Under the pieces are notes generated by a model. It ran no database searches. It was not told the DNA's origin and saw only the letters and a list, made by a program, of their open reading frames with translations. Source: Branchiostoma lanceolatum (lineage: Eukaryota; Chordata; Leptocardii; Amphioxiformes; Branchiostomatidae). From it: a stretch of 64,000 nucleotides of DNA. Location: the NCBI RefSeq assembly GCF_035083965.1, contig NC_089724.1, forward strand, positions 15,804,410-15,868,409, given 5' to 3'. A program made the translations under genes and the position numbers. Shown here piece by piece: positions 11,908-24,309 of the stretch (position 1 is the stretch's first letter; the number at the start of each line of letters is the position of its first letter).

Positions 11908-13956
11908 TCAGTATCTCGCACTGTTGAGAACCCTGTCGATCTCCCCGTCCTCCGCAGGCTTCAACCTCACGTCGATGTACGCATAATCCTTCTCGCTCGC
12001 CGGCGTCTCGTACTCCTCCCTGTACTGTCGCTGCATCTCCGCGAGGAACTTGACCGTGTCCTCGTCAACGAACTCCACCTCCAGCTTGAATCTCTTGATC
12101 TCCGACTCTCGGAGTCCAAGTCGGATCAGCACCGCGGATAGATAAGTCCACCATTTTGTAAACACAGGTCCGCGCACGTCGCCCCGCGGGAGATGCGCGT
12201 GCAGGACGTTACGGAACTGCTTCAGCCGGATGACGTCGAACTCACGGGATTTCTCTGTGATGAGGGGAGCGCGGTCCCAGCCGGGCCACCCGCCGGGCCG
12301 CAGGCCGCAGATGTGGCGGATGAGGTTGAAGAGCAGGTTGAAGCTGAAGAGGTGGGGGTTACAGGGGATACCTGACAGCGGGTACAGCTGTTCATACTCC
12401 TGCTGCCCCAGGACTTTCTGGTAACCACCTGTGTGAAACAAGATATGTTCCAGAAGTCTCATACAAACAAGCAGCCGCAGTTCCAATAGCCTGTATTTAT
12501 ACAAGCTCTTGGCCGTTACAGGACCGGCTGGCCACTAGTCAGTTCTACAGTTCCAATGGCAATGAAAGATTAAAAAGGCCTCAATGTTACAATATCAAAG
12601 CAAGCCTTTTTCAGTTTGTTTCAAATGGAACAATTTCAACGTCAACATAAAACAAAGGAAAACACTTTTTTTGCAGCCAAGATGATTGAAAAGAATAGTT
12701 ATACAATAGGAATTATGACAATTGCATTTTTAACAAAGATAACTTCTTGACTACCACAAAGCTAAATGTTCTGACAGTTATTGTAGTAACCATAAACTGC
12801 AAATACCACTCTTTAAATCACTACTGACCTCATTTGAGGTGCCTTAAATCAGCAGTTACGTGTTTTCACCATTAATTAATATAAAATAAGCAGTTTTTTT
12901 TTCAATTCAGCAACGCCATTTGAGGTGTCATGTAAGTGTAAGTGTGCTACTAGTACTGACCTGTACCGAAGCGCAGGTGCTTGAGTAGCGGGCTGTACAG
13001 CTGCAGCACGTGTCTCAGGTGGTGTGTTCTGAACTCGTGGGTGCAGGGTAGGCACGGATTGTCGTAATCATCGCATCTGGGTGGAAGAGGGATTTGGAAA
13101 GAATCTTATTTCACTTTGTTTTTTTGTTTAACAATTTCAACCCTCAGATGGCACGCGCCCTCTGGCATAACAAGCAGAAGCTGCAATTTAGAAACATAGA
13201 CGCATAGACACACACAGACAGGCAAGCCAAAAACAATACTCCCTCGGGGCAAAGTAAAAAGGTTGAACTAGTCTTCAAGAAGATGTAAGGCTTCAGCGGT
13301 CTCACTACATTTTTTATTGTCGCCTTTGTTCAAGTGCGAAAGCACTAGATCTAATAGACGTGCAAACGGAGAGACCAGACTAGAGGAACAAACCCGAAGC
13401 TACACATCTGCTATGATTTTTTCAAAGATATAGCAGGTAACCGGTACGTATTAGTTTTAGATTGAGTGAGAGGGTGAGGAGCGTTACGTGGGAGGAAATC
13501 TAGGTGAGCGGGCTGGAGAACGGTGTCCCTTTACCAGATGTGTAGGCGGTAAAATGCGTTGGCGGTTGTGGGATGGCGAGTGAACTGTAGCACGTTCACA
13601 TTTAAAAGTTAACAACACAGAGGACGATTGCATCGACTTTATCTCCAACTTGACAGATGTAGGGTTTGCTTGTTTAACACGTTGTTTTGGTGGCAATTTG
13701 TACGTCAGTTTATTGGCCATTCCCACGCAAAGAAAAAGAAACATGCAAAGACAAACAAGATGCGTCTCTCCCATATAGATATTTGTCAGATCTCAAGACT
13801 TTGCCTCAAGACGTACCTTGGTAAATTGTCCAGCAAGTAGGACAGCAGTGTTGGCGTTCCTTTCTTGATCAGCAGCGCCGCCAGGCGGACGGAGTTGGCA
13901 TAGTGCTCACTGTAGCGACCGCACGCCATGTGGACAACGAGGGTCAAGTTGCTTTC
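11908..13956 (-). CDS. HEPN_DZIP3-type domain protein
   Basis: Exons 13817-13956, 12961-13076 and 11908-12428 join in phase. The earliest in-frame ATG is at 13929 (MACGRYSEHY), giving about 249 aa. The sequence follows the DZIP3-type HEPN pattern: YANSVRLAALLIKKGTPTLL, then LRHVLQLYSPLLKHLRF, LYPL, FSFNLLFNLIRHICGL, GWDRAPL and FDVIRLKQFRNVLHAHLP. The RNVLHAH stretch is an R-x5-H motif of the HEPN kind. Such domains occur in DZIP3 ligases and in many invertebrate immune-type proteins; whether this one is a nuclease is unknown. The tail is acidic and charged (VEFVDEDTVKFLAEMQRQYR). No RING, NACHT or repeat domain is visible. Reading frame is open upstream of the ATG, and a possible extra exon lies at 15090-15128 (TYRHFLWTFVHNK), so the true start is uncertain. 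Confidence 0.75.
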
Positions 13957-15089
13957 CTGAAAACGGGGGAATGAAATACATCATATATGGAGAATTTTGA
14001 CAGATGCCAGTACCCATCTTTTATTGGAGAACGTTTGGATAGATTATTTCTGTTGATTTTATACCAAGTATTGAAGTATAACAAAACAATAAAATAAAAC
14101 TTCATTGTGCAACGATTGTATTGGGTGCAAAAACTACCGTATGGCGACTTAACATAACATAACATTCATAGAGAAGATACACATTTTGACTGCTGTGTCT
14201 ACTTATTATTGTGACGTTGTTTCTAAAAGACAATCGTCGTATCATAACCACCATGTATTTTCCCTTTTCTAAGACTCGTAAGTCACTAGACCTCAGGATC
14301 AGTTGCTAGAGATGTGAAGATAAGATTAGCAGTACTTGTGACAACCGTTAGTGCAGAAAACAGCCCATAGTTACTCTCCAAGCATGCAGGGGTAGTTGGG
14401 GAAAATTGTAACTGTCTTATCATATGCCTTTTTTTCAATCACAGTCAGCCATATCCAATTAACAAAGCGGGTTGAACCGGCACTGGAATTCGGCGGCAAT
14501 CATTATGTGCAGGACTGGTGACCTATATTGCAACAGTACTCGTAGAGAGCCCACCGTTTATTAGTCACGCCATATCTACATTAGATGTGGAAAGGTGATG
14601 TTTCAGCTTAGTCACGACAGAACAACTGATACTGCATTTTTCCATGACTTTCTATACCCAACGATACAGTTTTCAATCACGTAATGTTTCGTAAGATGGA
14701 CATGCTTTTACATCGTCAACCCATAGATTGTGATATACAGTTACCCCTACGTATACACTGGTTCACTTGAAAAGAAGAGCTGTCCTTATTGCACGATATC
14801 GTGATTTTTAGAAATCAACTCGGGACATAAAGTGTTGAGTATCGGTGTTGTTACCTACTAACGCAACCTGGTGTACTAAACAAGAGCACGTTAAATTCGT
14901 GAAAACACACCGGTCCGTACTCTTTTGACTACAGGTAAACACACCTGCTGGTGGCGCCACAAGCTGATGTTTCCTTTACTGTACATAACACAAAGGAGTC
15001 TGCAGGTACCTAACAAGAGTGGACTGAATGACGAGCTTTTAGTACGTTTGATCAGAAATATGTTTCTAATAAGAGGCTGAAGAACTCAC
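13957..15089. other. Intron or intergenic stretch without recognisable gene
   Basis: No conserved coding segment seen. A segment near 14380-14440 (TACTCTCCAAGCA then TTATCATATG) recurs at about 23900-23960, so a low-copy dispersed repeat is present. Confidence 0.35.
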
Positions 15090-15149
15090 CTTGTTATGAA
15101 CAAAAGTCCAGAGAAAGTGTCGGTATGTCTGTTATGGTCCGATGTGTGC

Positions 15150-15850
15150 TGGGTAGTATTAGTTTACCGATACCGATATTTGCATTACAAAGGTCGGCGT
15201 CCCTGGCAACGACCCGGACCTGAACCTTAGTGCCACCCTGCGACAAGTATTAGAACTGCATCAAAAAAGGCTCTCAACTATACCACTGGTATTCACCATG
15301 TAACAGTGGCGCATGAATTGTGACGCCAACTTAAGCGCAAACCAATTATTACACAGTGTTCAGAAAACCTCTCACATGACATAGGATGGGATACCCACAT
15401 AAAATATGCTACTGGTAAAGCTAATCGGATACTGGCAGTCATTCGTCGCAACCTCTCACACTCAGACACTGTCCGCCTCGTGTGAAATCAATGTGCTATA
15501 AATCATTGGTGCGACCACACCTAAAGTACAGTGCATCGGTATGGGATCCCTTCACTATTAGTTGGTCCCAAGCGTTGGAAAGAGTTAGGGCTGCCCGAAG
15601 TACTGTCGGTTACTACAGACAAAGTAGTAGAGTAACTAAAATACTGGAGGGCTTACAGTGGCCATTACTTTCCAATAGAAGGTGAGAAGCCCATGTCAGA
15701 GGTGACTCACAATAAAATCCGATCCAGAATGCATGTATGACCAGACCGGTTCGACTTCATTTCATGCAAAAATACCATGGCGGATCATCACCAAGATATC
15801 TCTAACATTGGCGTCCGATTTGTGCCTCACAGGTTGGAATACATTTACTG
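15150..15850 (+). pseudogene. Decayed non-LTR retrotransposon RT fragment (CR1/L2-like)
   Basis: Translation in shifting frames gives LSHDIGWDTHIKYATGKANR, ILAVIRRNLSHSD, then KSLVRPHLKYSASVWDPF and VTKILEGLQWPLLSNRR. This is the standard order of the C-terminal part of a LINE reverse transcriptase. A stop near 15481 and frame changes show it is dead. It is 5'-truncated and carries no endonuclease. Confidence 0.75.
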
Positions 15851-15869
15851 TACAAATTCTAGATCTCTG

Positions 15870-17401
15870 AGGAATGTTTGCATTGCGGCGTAGAAAGTTA
15901 TATGTATGTAATAGTTACACTTTTTCAATAACAGAAGGCATGTTCTACCATGGCTGCTAACTCTTATTTAAAAGACCAGAACAGTTTTCTACGCTTTCTG
16001 ACAGGCTTTCTCGCACTGAATACTTCTTCGGGTTTTCAGTTGCCACACGCTATGCTCAACAGTTACGACAAACATGGCGACTGGCGAGGGCGCCGACGCC
16101 GATGGCCATCACTGATTTCCAGTGATTTCTCATTCCCTGTGCCATAGATATATCATTTCATGCCAAAATACAGCAACCTGTGATGTTTACTCATCAAAGC
16201 ATATATGTTTTCCGGTAGAATTCACCCTCATTTATGGGCATTCCGGTGTAAAAAGGGCAGTCCTGGGCATTCCGGTAAAAAGGCAGACCGGTCGCCGTCA
16301 TTGAACTCTGAACTTTAAATGTATGTCGTTGGACATGTCATGGTGTCAGCATGCATGCGGGTAGCACAATGTGAATTCATTGCGAAGGGAGTTTCATGCT
16401 AGCTGGAGTCCAGTCTTGTTAATACTGGAGTCCGCTTCCAACGGTCGCTGCCCCGCCAACGGTCAATAGAAAGGTCTCGATAGATAAGCGTCATGACATT
16501 TATATGAATTTCTATCATCAATTCTGGCATACATGAAAAGAATGCCAATGAGAGAAACGCAACTTTGGGATTTTTCAGAGATTCCAAATTCAGCAACTCT
16601 TGAGTAATCTAATCTGACAAACAAAAATTCAATTGTTAGCTTTTCAAATTGCGCAGTTTCCTAAGGTAATCTAGATTATACGCCGTTTTCAGTGCCTACT
16701 AAACATGCTAAAAAGAAGGTAGCACATGCGTTGACTTCGGTATGTGACTGTCGCTTCAGAGATACCTATGTCAGCAATTTCATTACAGTTTATCATGTAC
16801 TATGTATGTATATATGTGCGTGTGCGTTTCCTTCTCCTTTATATCATCACTATATGACCGTGTATCATGATGTACCTTTCATAAAAATAAGGAAGTTGGG
16901 CAAAACGTTCCAGGGAAGATAGACCTTCATTGACGCTTGTAGAAGCCGGTCAATGACTTACAGGATACTTTCGAAATTCCTTGGATATCAGGAAGCATGC
17001 CAACTTCACTGGAAACAAACAAAAGCTGTGTATATGACATTAAGTCCTCCAAGAAAAGGTTAAAGCTGTGTATGTACTTTATGTGCGACATGGACCTTTG
17101 AATTTGTCTTGTTTCCGTTATGCTGATCTACTTGTCCCAAAATTCTCTCAACATTGTTACAACGTTATTACAACAGTCCCTTATAAACAAGGACACACAC
17201 GGTCTCTGCACAAGTGACGACACCACCATTCTCACCTGCTCCGCCATTGTTTGCACTTTTATGCACGGACACGGCCTCCGGCTGCACAGGCGAACATTTG
17301 CCACATGCCACCGAGAACATAACACCTGAACAACTTCAAGTTCAAGACTAGACAAAAACTCTATTTCAAGGCGGTGTGAGATCTTCGATTTTTAGTTTCA
17401 G
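15870..17401. other. Region upstream of decarboxylase copy 1, no gene seen
   Basis: No domain or splice-consistent coding exon recognised. An acceptor (TTTTTAGTTTCAG, ending 17401) directly before the first coding exon implies at least one upstream noncoding exon somewhere in this stretch. Confidence 0.4.
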
Positions 17402-17423
17402 CTAATAACGAAAGGAAGGGACG

Positions 17424-20400
17424 ATGCAGCAAACCCAAGAAGAACAGCTTCAGCAGACCTTAAGGGACCTGAAGGTGAAAACGACTGTTTTGGAGGTTCC
17501 ACAGGTTGAGAGGGATAAGATGACCAATAGGACCATGGAGATGATCAGCGCGTATGAAGACAACATAAGCAAACTGACTTGGGGCCCGGTCAAGACGTTG
17601 GACCAGGGATGTCCTGAAGTTATCGGCGAAATCATGGAAAGCCCAACTAAACTTGGTATTGCGAATTGATTTTGATACTTGATTTAAGTACATGTAACTT
17701 TACAGTATGCTAGCAGACAAAATATCGACATTGCAGAGAGATTACTTTTCATCCGCTAGTGAAAGATACTGACTGCAATGACCAACTATTGCTAATCCTT
17801 AGTCAATTTACAGATCTACTTAACGATTAAGATAGTATTCTCAAAGTATCATATACATATGACTGCAGGCTGGAGAAGCTCTGCAACAGTCAACGCTGCG
17901 ATCGCAAGGCTGCGCCATTGATTTGATTGTCTCTACACAGACTTGGTAATGCAGAACTTCAACGCCTACCTGGTAAATGCCGGAACCAACACGGGCCATC
18001 CGACATTCTTTGGGTTCATTCCCGCTGGCGGTGGAACGTTTCCCGCATCCCTGGGCAGCTTCATTCCAGCGACCTTTGCTACATACTCAGGTGTGTATCC
18101 TACTTTACACCCTTGTCGCACATAGCCGACAGTTAAGAATGAAAAAAAAGAATATACAGTACATAATGTATGGTAAGGAGTAATTTTTTTACGTTTTATG
18201 TGCTTTGTTGCATTCTATATCGTATTTTCCGTTCCCACAAGCTGCACTGTCGGGCCCCGCTATGGAAATGTGACCCTAGCATAAGTGGTGTGGCAATATC
18301 ATTTCTGGGTGGGAGTTGGTTGGCAAGGTTGCCCACTAGTCTCTTGTCTGCGCCAGCCAACTATGAATATAAAAAAAAATGAAAGTCGGGAAGGTCAAAT
18401 TCACTTCCGTTTTTCAGAGCTAGAGAGATGTTCAGAAAAAAGACGGGCGACGAAGATCTTATCTGTCCTTTGAACCGTGTCAGACAAAGAGTTTATAACA
18501 AAAGACTTGCTTTCAAAACATGAGGTGTCCGCTCAACTGAATCGTTTCACTGGGGGCGTAAGGTGTACAAAGATTAGGTCCATTGTTGGAATGGCCCATG
18601 GAACGAAAAGACTTGATGCCCTAGCCTTCTGCGCAGACCTTCTTGGCGCGACCGGTGCAGTCGGTTGGAGTTGGAGGAGCTCTAATTTGTGCGATGTACA
18701 ACATGAGCCAGGTCGTGCGGCACGGAGAACATAGAAAAATCAAATTCGGGAAAGTCAGATTCTGCTGAAATGCGATTAGCGTGGTGAACTGGGATGGGGC
18801 TAGAATACAATGGAATACAATTTCAAGTTATTCCAAACCCATTGGTTGGAGAGTGGTTGGGATCAAAGTCGTCAGTGCTACGGTCCTGGGCGTGACAGAG
18901 ACGCTATACATGCCACATAAATATTCATTGCAACAGGCCTTTGGTTAGGAAATATGCACGTGCTAATTTGAAAACATGGTGTTGCTCTCAACAATGTTCT
19001 TACATTTCAATATCAGAAAGGAAACGAAAAAAGAAGAAGAAATAAGTGTACGTTTGTAAACAGGGGTCAGTTGGAAAAGCACTGCAGTTGTTGCGATGGA
19101 GAACAAGCTCATCACATGGGTGGCGGACCTGTTCGGCTACCCCGCAGGGCACGCTGGGAACATCTCATCTGGAGGTTCTCTCGCCACTCTCACCGCCTTA
19201 GCCGTCGCACGGGACAGCAAGGAGCTGAAAGCCGCAGACTTTCACAGGTAATTATAACGCTTTAACTAGTTAAACAATTCTTCATCCTCCCCTACCAGGC
19301 CCGCTGTAAATGTCAAGCATGTCGATCCTGCCTCGCGACGTTAGAGCTGGCCAGTCGCTGTGTGTGTCAAGTGATTGGCTGGTAACTTTGATCGTGATTG
19401 GTTGACTCCAACATCAAGAGAGGGAGTACCTGATTGCCTGACGGCTGGTCATCGCTAACGAAGCGAGAAAGACGGATTCGCCAGGGCCTTTTGCAAGCGG
19501 CGTGCCTGCCAACAGACAATACTATATTCTTCAGATAACGCCATCTATTGTTCAGGTTTGCCCCGGTAGGTAGTTTTCTGTGACTTCAACGATGAATGTT
19601 AACGGGGAACGACAACAAATGTACAACTTAAATGAATAAGGAAACTTGTAATGTCTTTGATTTCTCTCCACAGATGTGTGGTTTACTGTAGTGAGTTCAC
19701 TCATTATGCTGTGCAGAAAGGACTTCGGGCCGTTGGGATGCGGGAGGCTATTCTGAGAACACCTCCAGTGGACCAGTCGTACAAGATGACAGCAGCGGCT
19801 CTTGAAAGGCAGATCAAGGAAGATCAAGAAGTGAGACAATTCCGTTAACATCATTAATGAAATAGACACACACTTTTTTCTTCTTCAATTAAATCTCATC
19901 CAACAATTGCTGATTTTAGGAAATCTGCCTTCCACATATGCGTGACAAAAGACAGCGGATGTTGCTTGATACTAGTAACTGTATTGAGTGTCTCATTGCT
20001 TGGATATCTACGTTCATCGACGATGTGTTGATTCTTATGTCAATTTCCTACCCAGGCCGGTTTGCTGCCCTTCCTGGTAGTGGCAACTGTGGGCACCACG
20101 CTGACCGGAAGTGTGGATCCTGTGGACGACATCGCTGATGTGTGTGAACGTCACCAACTCTGGCTCCACGTTGATGCCGCCTATGGAGGGTTTTTCGCGC
20201 TCTGTGACGACGTGAAACAGCTGTTTGTTGGTGTAGAGCGCAGTGACTCCATTGTGGTTAATCCACACAAAGGTGCGTGTGTATGAGAGAATTTCACGTC
20301 CAATGTTTTAGAAGTTATTTGTCATGATCTGCCAATGGATTTGTCACTGTTGCATGAACGTGACATGGTGTATGTCATGGTTAAGGCCCTGGTAACATTC

Positions 20401-23400
20401 GTTGTGCGACCGCACGGACGCTTTACGATCGCATACTGATGGTATTCTTGGGAGAGTCGTGCACGATACCGTGCAAATTTAGCTGTCTGGTATATGTTAC
20501 AAAAAAAGGCTGTCTTAGATCCTTGTCGGCGGTAGATTCTGTCACAGCATGCTGGAAATTCTACGAAATCAAAATCGTACGACGGCCTGCGACGAATCAT
20601 TTTAGTTCCATGCTTCGAAATTCCTTTCTATTTGGATACATGTTTGAGAATACTATCATCCTTTTTATATTAGGGTTGTTCGTACCATGTGGTGTTGGTG
20701 TTCTGGTGGTAAAAGATGGAAAAAAGCTCCAACAGTGTTGTTCCATGGAGCAAACACCCGGCCCCTTCAAGGGATGCCAGCTGGTTTCAGCTGAATACCT
20801 GTCTCCATCCGAACTTTCCTTTGAGCTGACCAGGCCTTTCAGGTGAGAATATCGTTTACCCCGTTAAGCCCCTATCTCACTAGACCCGGTGTTCCATATT
20901 TTTTGGGGCCCCATGGTGATTTGCCCCCACCCCCCTCCACATCTGCTTGGAATCTGCGTGACCTCAAAACTGTGAAGACTCACAGAAACATAAACCCAGT
21001 CCTGTGTTGAAAATACAAAGATATATACATTAAGTTTAGCCATTATTAAAGTGTTACGAATATCAGTAAAGAGCCAAAAATGATCCAAAATATCATGGCT
21101 TCTGAAAGAGATTGGGGTAGTCTAGTATTGTTTGTCTAATATTCCAGATTAAAACAATGTTTTAGCAGTGGGGGGGGGGTCAACACTTAACGACAGGCAG
21201 TAGATTTCTAGCGAGGTCAACGCCCACAGAGCCGGTCCTTTCAAATGCAAAGTAGGCAATTAACGCCAATCCACGGGCACGCGAGGGTCAAGAAGGAATA
21301 TTTCACACCCATTGTCCGTCGACTACTGGTTGATTGTTGATAGCGGCAATACATTACAAAGGACCTTTCCACAGGACTTCCTTTTACTTTGCAGCGCGTT
21401 TTGACAAAACGTACAGATTTCGACAACATATGTTTTGGTTGGGCGCTGCTGTGCTGTAGTCTGTAGACAGGTAAGTCGTAGGAATTCAGGCCGAAGGTGG
21501 AGTCTGCTGTCCAGACACTGAAGCGTTCTGCCGTCTGCCGCTGCTATTCTGTCTGGGGAATCGGGACAAATCGTCTCTTATCGCGGTCTTCACTTTCAGG
21601 GTCAGTTTCTTGGAAGAAGATACACACGCCCTGTAATACTTCGTGAGGGTCAGGCCCTAAGGCCCTTTTAATTTCGCGTAATTCGTAGGGAAGCTATTTT
21701 CTTTCACGTAGGGAGGAGGCGAAAATTTCCTGGATGTTGCAGCCAGTGCATTTCACGTAAAGCATAATCGAGCCGAAAAATTTGACTTCCCTCCTTTTTC
21801 GTACGCGACCCGTCTTGGACAGCTTGCTATCGGGTGGGAAATGTTGGGTTGACTCGATCAATTTCATCTTCATTGGAATCTGTTCCCTCCCGTAACGACC
21901 GCTCCATAAGCGCTAGTGCAGCGCCATTGAAGGTGTAAAACAACTTCATCTCTTCAGTCCCTTCGCGTTATCATGAAAGTTAACTTTACAAACTGATAGA
22001 TCTATGTAGATGTACGGAACAAAATGGAATCAACAACTCAAATGCGCTTGGTTTTATTTTATGACATTTACATAAGACCAGGGGTGTTAACAACCCACAA
22101 GTCGGCCGTCATTGGCTAATTGTCGGTGACGTTCGGTGACCTCCTAACAGCCATATGATTGGACCTCGCTAGAAAATTACTGCCCGACGTTTAGTGTAGT
22201 GTTTAGGGGGATGTAAGTTGTTTTGTCTGATATTCGTAACACTTAGCTAAACTTAATGTACGTATCTATGTATTTTCAACACAGGATTGGGCTTATGTTG
22301 CTGTGGGCCTTCACAGTTTTGAGGTCACGCAGATTCCAAGCAGATATGTGGAGGGGAGCCCAAATCATCATGGGGGCCCAAAAATATGGAACACATTTTT
22401 TACAAAGCACTGAACGGATTTCATCGATGAAAATTAATTTTTTTACACTTTGTGTATTTTGCTGTCTTTTAGTCATACATTTTGCATGATATTCCCATTA
22501 GAAAGTTAAGGGTAACACAAATCCAACTTAAGACGCAGCGAGGCCGCCAACGTGCCACGGGTCCAGTGAGATAGGGGCTCGTAAATTGCAATGTATTTTC
22601 TTTACCACACATAATCTGTCAAATATCTGAAGTGGAAAGAAGAAACTTGTTGGCGATCTTTACATGAAATAAACTACAGGTCAAGTAAAAAATGCTTCCC
22701 TCAGTTTTTGGTACGTAGGGATTGGCCATTCCCATCTCTATAGCCATTGGTATGGCCCAGCTCGGGGTACCGGTTGAACCCACGACCTCCCAAAGGAAAA
22801 GTGAGTAGTCTACCCACTAGCTAGTCCATTGCACCGGTTCAATGAGACTGTGCTGATCATCACAAACTTTGACATGGCAAAACACATCTTGTTGACTTGT
22901 TCTTCACAGAGGTGCTCAGATGTGGCTTCCCCTGAAAGTGTTTGGTGTTGGAGTTTTCCGTATCGCCCTGCAAGAGAAACTTCTACTGGCACGTTACTTC
23001 TACGGGAAACTGAAAGGTGACATTGCGTTTTGCGCCAATAATGTTATACAAAGGCTCAATAATCTCCCTATTTGTTCTATTCATATCTCTCTTTCACCTC
23101 CAGACATTAACCTCCAGACATGCATGTTTTTGCGCATAGTGGGATTAGATTGCATAAGACGCACTTTATGTCAGTTGAACGTGAACTGCATTTGATAATG
23201 AGAAACAATGGCGTTTTCTTTTACCAGGAGAACACCTATTAGAAACTTGATCTCATATTTATCTGCACTGAAATACTACTTCGTTCGAAACTTGTATGCG
23301 TTGATAAAATATGCCTTATAACTTAGAATTAGCCATTGAAATGTTACAAACGTCTTCCCCAACAGCGACGGATTTCTATGTAAGCCGTATCCCGGAATCA

Positions 23401-23801
23401 TAGCTATGAGGTCCTTGTTTTGTAATCATCCACTTAGCTTTACCTCTGAAGAAGAAATTCTAGTTATTTTCGTTCGCAAATCAGTATATTGAGGAAAACA
23501 ACGTTCTCTCCACACAGTTTCTGTTGGGTTCGAGCTACCAATGGAACCGGAGCTGTCCGTGGTCCTGTTTCGTGCTACAGCGCCACCTGGCGTCGTCATC
23601 AACGACTTCAACCAACAGCTCTTGGACGCCTTAAATTCGGACGGGAAAATCTTCATGACGCCCGCCGTGCTTTCCGATCAGTTGTACCTGCGTGTCTGTG
23701 TCCTGTGCTTCAGGACCCACATTGAGCATGTTGATCTTTGCTTCTCTGTCATGCAAGAGAAACGTCTGCATCTTTGGGAGTCACTTCGCTCTGAAGCCTA
23801 A
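17424..23801 (+). CDS. Group II PLP-dependent amino-acid decarboxylase, copy 1
   Basis: Cytosolic pyridoxal-phosphate decarboxylase of the aromatic-amino-acid/tyrosine/glutamate decarboxylase superfamily; the substrate cannot be read from sequence. Eight exons in phase: 17424-17655, 17941-18090, 19064-19247, 19674-19830, 20056-20272, 20674-20842, 22910-23016 and 23518-23801, encoding 499 aa. Landmarks in order: GHPTFFGFIPAGGG, LFGYPAGHAGNISSGGSLAT, YCSEFTHYAVQKGLRAVG (cofactor-stacking His), VVATVGTTLTGSVDPVDDIA, WLHVDAAYGG (PLP-binding Asp), and VNPHKG split by an intron just after the Schiff-base lysine codon. The C-terminus has LSVVLFRATAPPG and CVLCFRTHIEHVDLCF. The ATG at 17424 opens the exon's only long frame. 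An inverted copy lies at 58379-62858. Confidence 0.92.
18105..18360. mobile_element. MITE relic in decarboxylase copy 1, intron 2
   Basis: CCCTTGTCGCACATAGCCGA at about 18109 resembles the left end of the 58957-59245 element, and GTTGGTTGGCAAGGTTGCC at about 18316 resembles its interior. The right end is not found, so this is probably an eroded copy. Confidence 0.4.
20866..22578. mobile_element. Fold-back DNA transposon with long inverted termini in intron 6
   Basis: The ends read AGCCCCTATCTCACTAGACC and, on the right, the complement of AGCCCCTATCTCACTGGACC. Inverted similarity continues inward for several hundred bases: blocks around 20940-21070 pair with 22220-22400, and TTTCTAGCGAGGTC near 21210 pairs with GACCTCGCTAGAAA near 22163. 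No transposase ORF was recognised. The matching intron of copy 2 (59633-59757) is only 125 bases, so the element inserted after the duplication or was lost there. Confidence 0.7.
22690..22830 (-). mobile_element. tRNA-derived SINE head
   Basis: On the minus strand TAGCTAGTGGGTAGAC (A-box-like, 22808-22823) is followed by GTGGGTTCAACCG (B-box-like, near 22770-22782) at tRNA spacing. It lies just before the acceptor of decarboxylase exon 7. It does not fold as a convincing complete tRNA. Confidence 0.5.
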
Positions 23802-24309
23802 ACTTTGTAGTAAAATATCATTGCACGATATGGTGTTTTGAAATGATCGCAGATGGCAGAACTTTAATTATTCCAGTGCTGATTGCAATTTCAGCCGTAC
23901 TATACTCTCCAAGCAGAGGTTGGTGGGGAAGATTGTGACCGTTTTATCATATGTCCCGTTTTTCGTCTGCTCTCGGGGGTACTACATTCCTTCGCCCAAT
24001 GACTTCATAAAGGTTTCTCACCAATCATGCAAATTAGGTCACCATTTACATAAATTGTATATCTTGATCGCCCAAATAACTCAAGCTGTTCAACAAATGA
24101 AAGTCCTCTCTTAGGAAAGAAGACTAGGGCTTTTCACATCTATTACGCAAATGAGTATGAAGTTTACCTTTAATCTTCTTTCAAACGGCGCAGGTATGGG
24201 CGTAAAGCCTAAAGTCTCACATTCACGTCAGTTATACATTGTCACAACACGAGACGAAGCAATACTTTAAGAACAATTGAGACGGACTCAAGCCGACGAC
24301 AGTTAACCA

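Noticed and set aside
12193-12428. Acidic and low-complexity ORFs opposite the HEPN exon
   Set aside because: GC-rich shadow frames of the HEPN coding exon.
17927-18136. Alternative-frame ORFs over decarboxylase exon 2
   Set aside because: Only the frame with GHPTFFGFIPAGGG matches the family and the splice phases.
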